Assembly: GCA_937916135.1 (NCBI GenBank)
Contig: CALFTQ010000132.1
Location: 1 to 12,636 of the forward strand
Direction: 5' to 3'
Source: an uncultured Verrucomicrobiales bacterium
GTDB taxonomy: Bacteria; Verrucomicrobiota; Verrucomicrobiia; Verrucomicrobiales; Akkermansiaceae
DNA length: 12,636 bases
A program made the translations under genes and the position numbers. The notes under the pieces were generated by a model. That model made no database searches, was not told the DNA's origin, and saw nothing but the letters and a program-made list of their open reading frames with translations. Shown piece after piece: positions 11,001-12,636 of the stretch. Each line of letters opens with the position of its first letter. Within the stretch, counting starts at the first letter, position 1.

Positions 11001-11133
11001 GACGCTTGCAGCAGCCACCCTGGGCAATCTGACGCGCTTTGGACGCGATGTGTACAAGCGTGTGGATGATGAGGATGAGACTCATGTGGCGAAGCCTGCG
11101 AGAGGCAGAAAACAGCCGCAGATTGTAGAGTAA
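1..11133 (+). CDS. Giant phage-type polyvalent protein, 5' partial (ParB-like, ART-like, three metallopeptidase modules)
   Basis: The frame is open from the first base (codons K-V-A-S-K-G precede the TTG at 19), so the gene is cut by the window edge and at least 3710 residues are present. Residue numbers in this annotation count the TTG at 19 as 1. Domain order as read: hydrophobic/helical N-terminal part (1-665), ParB-like (about 667-930), charged helical linker (to about 1080), ADP-ribosyltransferase-like (about 1148-1310), three tandem HExxH modules (1345-2578), and a long helical C-terminal part with hydrophobic segments (2579-3704). This mosaic is typical of large polyvalent proteins of phages and conjugative elements, known or proposed to be delivered with DNA and to counter host defences or modify host targets; P1 DarB is a comparable giant. 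No membrane anchor or signal peptide can be judged without the true N-terminus. No frameshift is seen. The class assignment is fairly firm; the actual target in the cell is unknown. Confidence 0.85.
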   Translation, partial: KVASKGLSAITRYVTGRAMSRGLKPGALTRWVINTTQKSTGRALLYEGAVSMVEEGFIEPLTQGLATMGSDALLDMVGIDHGQSRSMKEAFAEITETWQDPTQVAALAMFTAALTGASYPGIRANVKWFQDNRNMWESLGLRPEVVDEIMADPNPMQRGQEEVEKGWREDTEGMRQRMLEKARQMKRAGEVLVLTGQGSLDPELAPDSSLARAYSAVWQEYEREGLVPHVEAVENGQFKITEQQTDGTTMELVLNAEDADAYLQSAIDKADAKRVAATQARLGADQDAEIIDLREEISNAASVIAGTAALRQVEQTGEQHGLQIEDVTAGLPDEIATPIRNQGYVSLKDAQNISEYAMGVIQGLTQEGMNETDARMSKNEAAGMVRSWGYWADFAQNFAHREAMAGLAPGEGRSSISRTRGEYKVQIDGREVYGSSLMGVKGAVTHYGALEDVTESVFDMMVQKRAQVILENQAGIREAAGEQRESTALERQEAEKQAWQELGDIAKKARAAILKADSKAEIEEVVDGDRMSITEAFSTMALSKFITSPVLPTWMQSLGKALQANVSAGAAINTVRKAYAAAMRKDAKVMSQLDKVLEDIGVQVRDVFAEARIEQADIMAWKQARAATYAAMNGVHGVGGNMVTDALQQTQEEYDGIERQDKKPPVQMENPVTPSQLENIVRQGMTNVPKVTGSMAGVFEDDQGIYCPAGKYWMGLIDKNKLKDGIAQVKVGDKGKHGVIRGRELVGKFQASAAPLYVFKRKNGELTVMSGRHRFELMMRDTDCKAHPCYVFEESEEFDERWARMMDYENNMRDDQADELTAATYVRETGYDDSILREKGLMRNESRSKTGAFIGRHASEELFVRFKNRALGKSAAENAKNAYTICQLTYTIKDKKRIEDIQTRCAMLLEQGKSWEYIGAVSQLLANKERVVERQGLLDLGADFEEDMERMAKFVEKNLQLLKESIDVIKQSKKLSKEKRAQAERLGIITATSAENEERLADLNELKAQFEAIGSFPELIAQAQMWDGVTPLDPVGHYLARKEEEQRRREEEGDMGADEYLDGQIREIVDDGTPDLFSAEMKGVSQPGHIEKNVTMARSKARGILHNQEKPSSFAMTSKALKRLDADYLEAVKSGDMGKAARMVREYAALKGYTTDEEWRMMHRAPGPDGYKTAEERVEACAGISVLDMVDGFTYLPDDYWENGWMYSDLDDAAHRESFHKMREALQAAKAWRAGKRKSEPLVRMYRAMPKDVKGDNFINGDWITPSRLYAVMHGQSNVDGGYRIVERAVPVSQVYFNGDDICEWGYDDGHENAYANTRNNVKRIDPVIYEEDGSVRPLSKRFNRRESLTTYLVIGKNAKTWKEYAKKAFRGRDDGKKRAELHDYEWRLTQPWREMGIEQPEKKLAEKLEAFISTITQEERDEMESIMTISRRRHMSRMSPVYSLNDAEEKLFTEIVNKHRAAGGVLHRAEAALGVHLPDHSYATWLKPQALGYELIASSILNLEENKTLRANASIQYIGKLGDIFNAPELFAAYPQLKNIRVERHKAWEYSGFYSEAENLIALHANLDEAEVLEVLLHEIQHAVQGIEGFARGGNPESARWEVYKNKRDAVRKLERAKETLKFLTACDKAKGVAEQMLRYRTMSRDEFLKQPVNGSMVPTPWGNLLDGGANREANIDKLWTSAMKRLYMQLTQLTEERNTYDGYLLFMMPPLPRLEEIVMGEAEVMEQYIEQLNLVPDAHMLVESGAIENPNVELLMQLYEKWANLERLNDHELYRRLAGEQESRNVEMRRILTPEQREEYPFNDTLEYKAQESIVTYNVIGPNAETWKKYAKKAYKGRDDRKLRAEIDASQAKLIPFESAAINLYHRMLAGELNEAEMRLIREFDALGKKMDAWYELAEQDASEEELAAVLTTEDINAYESKKDRVKLSIIYRLKNAGAVGNDAGGYGSWKSNDRLLRALAASLISGKVNADVESELRDMSKRVTAYELGDILDYPELFEAYPRLRRVHVGFSDLGENLNGRQHGNWIDLNTRMETEEEMLSTLLHEVQHAIQDIEGFARGGNTRHVYTQVKNMLEATKSSMENVAEELRWFSAVDIARDLLKEARMLRRYPNAWKRSGRRFYHSRLSHSPGEIREAILRDIAMQYEKFRKEDTARTLQMDMEDYVLPVVHFFELAGIEKGIEALGKLKSRKLAFRGVAAIKSRHYDVLYKQHSMAAKVMAQYDMEPYELYRRLAGEIEARNVQSRLGMSQAERDSLPFNLTLEHKGEAIVTYNVIGKKAKTWKNYVAKAFKGRDDGEPRAEIDASQAKIKQFEYGDSEKANIGEVYAAIMGFKETVTLHPVHRKALDILEAYDHDAQRISSQASQDELFMIDALEGLWKTLVSRLARRGIDYTGSRWYAIEDGLYRAFVHPTRGNIKKFMEYCTCKVFAVNKLADVLDYPELFEAYPRLKRMPVRWFKGQADKSGAVTYMPENPRELGYIRVNSNRTEAQTLNTLVHELQHVIQRIEGFPIGGTSGTVRRVLTHMGYQDGLDKYDNTELYRRLSGEVEARAAAERRTMTAEEREATPFAESMEYPGESFVVKRDDFYNALNVAGSFQMEKATMAGLHLLQTRADEQQGELLAKEWKRLAEQWATMGGDEGYRLGSGAKFLGELNALISATRNVLPEKYARMGRFNGLMRWAAVYAQMMQDGKVPRQTLLKGAIYQKFIQAMSRRDEQNRLNGMTDTEAKEALAVIAGERLDAAMDKVVTETIYRLELFLKDRERERIDWIVQRAYPKREAGQKWPRGKMDADSYRRMERAYELMDMEANDVAKLIEGVKHDLEQLEPEDENYAEQEEELEDKLFLAHTFGCWANMGVEQARRACGAMVEMVTSGRTSWKRKLDKERRRADYTRMIMANNFTTPLSEMQATRQENDSKEKSDNLTKVKKFGMGFMSYSQLMVALRKKLGAEFADRHLRLIAEAHEKTLCFQNELHTWLYDTLHEITGLDNEKDIAAWVNSNNQTEHTGIFLNIPVRETISITAEDAKVWLALTPEQRQERRDRLMEEAKKNQEKPVIPGEDIIYRLEDMVKHSEAKGRTPEHYSLVTEYSYKSEIVATKEAMMFAILTFEQPDYAHLMLGNGLSISTLQQLREYVGKDVLRWGYAMRKKLSEHGKLLAEVYEAYNGVPFAHRENYFRGMFDISTLKDRGDNPGQSDANGGIGCGKYGILTPRQYHNQKINWMTSATTVFIGTMKEQNNYICTSHITREWKTLLSHPLFEKRLRAELGDAALTLITGWTKMLDGAALADMRVNALMNRLFGKLLSAYAVSRLAGNIYSIVKQVSALLHGLVGGLVPTKVIENGEVCKTLTYHRVGFGDYLIALSKAMTGATEITLEEIQQAAYIRGRKNVRGRKIERATMLTPDEKVPGKLGRTAELVSETAMDAIHYVDVKSNTRACLALAEVVYQKAKAENKDGLVPDEELRRVAIQTAGLMVDRVAQPRLRTQQNFWTAGGGWAGCLGNFLTMFKSETLAKLGEYIALAMNGQYARLGVAAFSYGLLNALILALVDWMRGYGGDDEDATQWWLTLGTNIVFNDLGSVPVFGTGVEWVKHKIAGGYMPQSSPMEMVVPYSDLWKYSKQVYRNVEKGASWDKHLNSLTGLMRTLGGASGWAQNSTVGPLACASSLTLAAATLGNLTRFGRDVYKRVDDEDETHVAKPARGRKQPQIVE
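2017..3210 (+). other. ParB-like domain (GRHR motif) plus charged helical linker within the giant protein
   Basis: Residues 763-768 read MSGRHR, fitting the G-x-H/R-R signature of the ParB/sulfiredoxin-like fold, preceded by a strand-like VFKRKNGELTV. Downstream, ENNMRDDQADELTAATYVRE and GLMRNESRSKTGAFIG match the helical follow-on that accompanies ParB-like domains in phage polyvalent proteins. In ParB the corresponding motif lies in the CTP/nucleotide-binding pocket; other family members are nucleases or bind nucleotides otherwise. Residues from ~935 to ~1065 are strongly charged (KQSKKLSKEKRAQAERLG, later ARKEEEQRRREEEGD) and probably form long helices. A role in DNA or nucleotide binding is inferred. 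The family call is reasonably strong; activity is not established. Confidence 0.7.
3370..3945 (+). other. ADP-ribosyltransferase-like domain within the giant protein
   Basis: A helical lead-in (LDADYLEAVKSGDMGKAARM, from residue 1118) is the common linker that precedes effector domains in polyvalent proteins. Then come MHRAPGPDG, MYRAMPKDV (R1241), GDWITPSRLYAVMHG (S1261), YRIVERAVPVSQVY and ICEWGYDDG (E1298). The order YRA..., xxS-R-x-Y-A, and a late E within EWGYD is the layout of an R-S-E type ADP-ribosyltransferase-like fold found in phage proteins. If active it would move ADP-ribose from NAD+ to a target, possibly a host defence or transcription protein; the target is not visible. The domain sits immediately before the first metallopeptidase module. 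It could instead be a non-catalytic or different NAD-binding relative. Confidence 0.55.
4051..5451 (+). repeat. Tandem metallopeptidase module, copy 1 (467 residues)
   Basis: The module opens with TYLVIGKNAKTWKEYAKKAF and GRDDGKKRAEL, continues with KLGDIFNAPELFAAYPQL, then LLHEIQHAVQGIEGFARGGN, and closes with ELYRRLAGEQESRNVEMRR. HEIQH at residues 1573-1577 is a zincin HExxH motif: the two His would bind zinc and E1574 would be the general base. The late GEQES (E1776, E1778) may supply the third ligand. The layout resembles zincin-like (LPD23-type) metallopeptidase domains of polyvalent proteins, which may process the polyprotein itself or cleave host proteins. Odd points: ELHDYEWRL replaces the EIDASQAK seen in copies 2 and 3, the closing motif has S in place of A, and ~199 residues separate HEIQH from GEQES because of a helical insertion. 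Confidence 0.75.
5452..6819 (+). repeat. Tandem metallopeptidase module, copy 2 (456 residues)
   Basis: Same order as copy 1: TYNVIGPNAETWKKYAKKAY, GRDDRKLRAEIDASQAKL, ELGDILDYPELFEAYPRL, LLHEVQHAIQDIEGFARGGN, ELYRRLAGEIEARNVQSR. HEVQH is at residues 2042-2046 and the GEIEAR motif has E2233 and E2235, so all candidate zinc-site residues are present. About 187 residues lie between the two motifs. The inserted part includes a helical stretch (LRWFSAVDIARDLLKEARML) resembling the copy 1 insert (LKFLTACDKAKGVAEQML). The front end is much closer to copy 3: a 20-base DNA identity covers the EIDASQ region (5539-5558 against 6907-6926). Confidence 0.75.
6820..7752 (+). repeat. Tandem metallopeptidase module, copy 3 (311 residues, compact)
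   Basis: TYNVIGKKAKTWKNYVAKAF, GRDDGEPRAEIDASQAKI, KLADVLDYPELFEAYPRL, LVHELQHVIQRIEGFPIGGT and ELYRRLSGEVEARAAAERR repeat the module order. HELQH is at residues 2494-2498 and GEVEAR has E2543 and E2545. Only ~45 residues separate HELQH from GEVEAR, which is close to the arrangement I recall for stand-alone members of this domain family, so copy 3 looks like the canonical form. FPIGGT replaces the FARGGN of the other two copies. The closing segment (ATPFAESMEYPGESFVV) matches the segments that lead into copies 2 and 3, but no fourth module follows. Confidence 0.75.
7753..9720 (+). other. Long helical middle/C-terminal region of the giant protein
   Basis: Residues ~2580-3235 are largely helical and charged. 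Recognisable patterns include IVQRAYPKREAGQKWPRGKM with DADSYRRMERAYELM, an acidic run (EDENYAEQEEELEDK) and, later, QPDYAHLMLGNGLSISTLQQ followed by AYNGVPFAHRENYFRGMFD. The last two resemble a segment (QPDY... then NYFP...) conserved in the C-terminal half of phage polyvalent proteins; this is recalled by pattern. I see no catalytic motif. It may be the structural portion that packs in the virion or assists passage into the cell, which is inference. Confidence 0.4.
9721..11133 (+). other. C-terminal region with hydrophobic segments (LPD38-like tail)
   Basis: Hydrophobic or amphipathic stretches occur at about residues 3300-3335 (LLSAYAVSRLAGNIYSIV...), 3525-3544 (LGVAAFSYGLLNALILALVD), 3565-3590 (NIVFNDLGSVPVFGTGVEWV) and near the end (ACASSLTLAAATLGNL). 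Between them are RLRTQQNFWTAGGGW and GNFLTMFKSETLAKLGEY. This layout is like the conserved tail called LPD38 or its relatives in polyvalent proteins, and similar tails occur in phage ejection proteins that insert in or cross membranes. The very end is basic (KPARGRKQPQIVE). The LPD38 name is tentative. Confidence 0.45.
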
Positions 11134-11139
11134 AGCGAA

Positions 11140-11167
11140 GCCCCGGCAGGTTGATATCTGCCGGGGC
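11140..11167. terminator. Perfect GC-rich hairpin between convergent genes
   Basis: GCCCCGGCAG at 11140-11149 pairs perfectly with CTGCCGGGGC at 11158-11167 across an 8-base loop. It lies 7 bases after the stop codon of the giant gene and 23 bases beyond the stop codon of the integrase. Neither side has a clean run of T, so it is not a textbook intrinsic terminator; the position between two converging genes still makes transcription termination in one or both directions the most likely role. It could also stabilise mRNA 3' ends. Confidence 0.6.
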
Positions 11168-11190
11168 ATTCCATCTGGTGCGGTGACACG

Positions 11191-12387
11191 TTACATGGCC
11201 TTGACCATACTCGACATATAGCTGGCCAGTTCCTGCTTGCGCTCATCGGGAGCTGCGAAGTACATGCGCTCCACTTCTTCGGAGCTGTGGCCAACGCCGT
11301 CGCGTACCACATCGGCTGAGAAATCGGGATTCGAGCGCAGGGTGCTCACAACATAGTGACGCAGAGAGTGAAAGCAGAGCTCATGGCGGTGATGAGCCTT
11401 GCTGTGTCCCTTAGCTGGTGAGTTGATGCGCTTGATGCGCTTACGCATGCCGAGCCTGGTCAACTCAGCGCAGAACGCGGCGCTGACTATGCACAGGTGC
11501 TTTTGTTCTGCCCATTGAGGGAAGAGATACGGGCTATTGTGGATGCCGTCAATGTGCTGCTGAGTCTTAATCTCACGTAAGAGCTGATGGAACTCCTTTG
11601 TGATGTGGGTGAGCATGGGGCGCTTTGTTTTCCCGGTCGTGTGCATGAGCCAGTTCTTCTTCATATCGAACATATCCCAGCGCATGCGGCAGCAGTCGGC
11701 GAGACGCTGACCAAGGCTATACAGGCACACCAGCATCAAGAACCGGAGCTGCTGCGGCAGTTCTTTCTTTAGGGTGGCAATCTGCTTGTGCGTGAACGGC
11801 ATGATGACTTCACGCTCACGGTCGTTTTCAATCATGGATTGCCGGATTGTACGTACGGGGTTGCGCTGTATCAGCTCATTGTGTTCGGCGCTATTGAAAG
11901 CTACACGCAAGGCGGCGCGGTGACGTATCACGGTGCCGATGGCGTATTTCAGCTCCTGGGATTCATAGTTGAGGAAATCCACCACACGGGCAGAATTGAT
12001 TTTAGTAATAGGCGCATCGGCATCATTGCCTAACCATTCGCAGAATGACCGAAACACCTTCGCGTAACTCTGCTGAGTTTGAAGATTCGTGTGCAGGAAT
12101 TCCGGGCGTTTTTGAAACTCCAGAAACCACTCACGCACCGAAATCTTACGCGCGATACCCACCGTCTCCAGCTGCATCTGCACGGTACGGATAATACGCT
12201 CAGAAGCAGCACCCTTTACCGAGGCCTCCAGGCCTGCTGCGATAGATTCGGCTGCTTTCTTTGCCTCACGAGCTGTGAGCCCGTTACCACCCTTGACAGG
12301 GATGTGGGTGCTGGTGCGATGTTGTTTACCTTGGGCATCGGTGTATCGAGCCTGCCAGATGCCGCCGCGATTGACTATTGTACTCAT
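11191..12387 (-). CDS. int: Tyrosine-recombinase integrase
   Basis: A 398-residue site-specific recombinase that would insert and, with a helper, excise the element. The N-terminal ~65 residues (GGIWQARYTDAQGKQHRTST...) form the small beta-sheet arm-type DNA-binding domain. Next is a helical core-binding domain (from SVREWFLEF to about NPVRTI), then the catalytic domain. All catalytic residues are visible: R228 in GQRLADC, a beta-hairpin Lys (K253 or K255 in GKTKRP), H340-S-L-R343 in HSLRH, H367 in GHSS and the nucleophile Y376 in ERMYF. The frame is open to a GTG at 12492, but I chose the ATG at 12387 because the protein then begins in the usual integrase way and the extra 35 codons cross the repeat-rich upstream DNA. 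Neither start has a clear Shine-Dalgarno sequence. The length is normal for the family and the gene looks intact. Confidence 0.93.
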   Translation of the reverse strand: MSTIVNRGGIWQARYTDAQGKQHRTSTHIPVKGGNGLTAREAKKAAESIAAGLEASVKGAASERIIRTVQMQLETVGIARKISVREWFLEFQKRPEFLHTNLQTQQSYAKVFRSFCEWLGNDADAPITKINSARVVDFLNYESQELKYAIGTVIRHRAALRVAFNSAEHNELIQRNPVRTIRQSMIENDREREVIMPFTHKQIATLKKELPQQLRFLMLVCLYSLGQRLADCCRMRWDMFDMKKNWLMHTTGKTKRPMLTHITKEFHQLLREIKTQQHIDGIHNSPYLFPQWAEQKHLCIVSAAFCAELTRLGMRKRIKRINSPAKGHSKAHHRHELCFHSLRHYVVSTLRSNPDFSADVVRDGVGHSSEEVERMYFAAPDERKQELASYMSSMVKAM

Positions 12388-12421
12388 ATTGATTTGGGAT
12401 ATTATGGGGGCAATCAGGGTT

Positions 12422-12491
12422 TGGGAACTGTACCCAAGACTGTACCTGCGTGCCCGAATTTGTACCCACAAGGATATCCCCGCAGTTCCCA
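12422..12491. repeat. 9-bp inverted repeat flanking the TGTACC repeats
   Basis: TGGGAACTG (12422-12430) and CAGTTCCCA (12483-12491) are exact reverse complements separated by 52 bases. The left arm overlaps the first TGTACC repeat. An 8-base self-palindrome, GGATATCC (12472-12479), lies just inside the right arm. The arms could be paired protein-binding sites or, in the integrase leader RNA, form a long-range stem. Purely sequence-based; no role can be proven here. Confidence 0.45.
12429..12468. repeat. Three direct repeats of TGTACC(C/T)
   Basis: TGTACCCA at 12429-12436, TGTACCTG at 12441-12448 and TGTACCCA at 12461-12468 lie in the same orientation, 12 and 20 bases apart. On the minus strand they read TGGGTACA. 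Clusters of short direct repeats beside an integrase gene are commonly arm-type sites bound by the integrase N-terminal domain, or sites for an excisionase. This is inferred from position and the arm-binding domain of the neighbouring integrase. Confidence 0.45.
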
Positions 12492-12535
12492 CCGCACAAG
12501 AAGTTTTTTGGGATATATCAATGAGTTACGCGTTA

Positions 12536-12566
12536 ATTTCCCCTTGTTTCCCGTCTAAGGGGAAAT
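12536..12566. repeat. 10-bp perfect inverted repeat in the integrase leader region
   Basis: ATTTCCCCTT (12536-12545) pairs perfectly with AAGGGGAAAT (12557-12566) around an 11-base centre. On the plus strand it is followed by ATTTTT (12567-12572), so it could be an intrinsic terminator for plus-strand transcription. On the minus strand it would sit at or just after the candidate transcript start, as a leader hairpin or a second operator. Its function is unassigned. Confidence 0.5.
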
Positions 12567-12594
12567 ATTTTTAGCATTGAGAATGCTGTGTCAA
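12566..12594 (-). promoter_or_regulatory. Candidate integrase promoter (TTGACA -35 box)
   Basis: On the minus strand a perfect TTGACA lies at 12594-12589. Downstream is the AT-rich sequence TAAAAATATTT (12573-12563), where a -10 box is expected. No hexamer there is a good match: TAAAAA, after a 15-base spacer, agrees at 4 of 6 positions. Transcription from here would give an integrase leader of about 170 bases. A 15-bp palindrome fills the spacer, suggesting repression at this promoter. Confidence 0.4.
12573..12587. promoter_or_regulatory. 15-bp operator-like palindrome inside the candidate integrase promoter
   Basis: AGCATTGAGAATGCT has perfect 6-base arms (AGCATT / AATGCT) around a GAG centre. 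It begins one base downstream of the TTGACA -35 box and fills the spacer, a typical position for a repressor-binding site that blocks RNA polymerase. The protein that would bind it is not in the window. A small RNA hairpin is an alternative, but the site lies upstream of the expected transcript start. Confidence 0.45.
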
Positions 12595-12636
12595 GTACAA
12601 AAACTATTTTTCTGTATAAAAAACGAAAAATCAGTA

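Noticed and set aside
10126..11169. 347-codon minus-strand open frame opposite the end of the giant gene, starting in the intergenic hairpin
   Set aside because: It lies almost wholly antisense to a frame with clear domain conservation, its translation is rich in His, Cys and Gln without any recognisable motif, and it starts inside the GC-rich hairpin.
12388..12492. N-terminal extension of the integrase to a GTG at 12492
   Set aside because: The 35 extra residues show no integrase similarity and would be encoded by the TGTACC repeats and inverted repeat; the ATG at 12387 gives a normal family N-terminus.
12079..12558. 159-codon plus-strand open frame opposite the integrase 5' end
   Set aside because: Overlaps the conserved integrase N-terminus on the opposite strand and runs through the repeat-rich upstream region; no recognisable protein features.
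12615..12620. Plus-strand TATAAA as the -10 box of a divergent promoter
   Set aside because: No acceptable -35 hexamer is found 16-18 bases upstream, and the region is simply AT-rich; the window ends before any gene that it could serve.

Overview
The window holds two genes in a convergent arrangement. One very large reading frame occupies about 88% of it (positions 1-11133, plus strand). After a 57-base gap containing a perfect GC-rich hairpin comes a tyrosine-recombinase integrase on the minus strand (11191-12387). The last ~250 bases are the integrase upstream region, dense in short inverted and direct repeats. All other long open frames overlap these two genes and read like shadow translations. 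I see no tRNA, rRNA, CRISPR array or insertion sequence.

The large gene encodes at least 3710 residues and is open at the left edge, so its true start and N-terminus lie outside. Its domain content matches the 'large polyvalent proteins' of phages and conjugative elements: many-domain proteins thought to enter the recipient cell with the DNA and act there. In order I see: a helical, partly hydrophobic N-terminal stretch; a ParB-like domain with a GRHR motif; a charged helical linker; an ADP-ribosyltransferase-like domain; three tandem zincin-type metallopeptidase modules, each with HExxH and a downstream GExE motif; and a long C-terminal part with hydrophobic segments resembling the conserved tail of this protein class. 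The three metallopeptidase modules are the most distinctive feature. They have diverged, and two of them carry a ~150-residue insertion that the third lacks.

The integrase has a complete catalytic set (R, K, HxxR, H, Y) and an N-terminal arm-type DNA-binding region. Its upstream region has a consensus -35 box, a 15-bp palindrome directly downstream of that box, a 10-bp hairpin near the expected transcript start, three copies of a GTACC-containing heptamer and a 9-bp inverted repeat flanking them. This looks like a combined promoter/operator and recombinase-binding region.

The best reading is one end of a temperate phage or prophage, or less likely another integrative element: a late 'injected' protein gene beside the integrase. 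The host cannot be fixed from two genes. The coding DNA is moderately GC-rich, the integrase start lacks an obvious Shine-Dalgarno sequence, and the style is compatible with gut bacteria such as Verrucomicrobiota (Akkermansia-like), but that is a weak guess.
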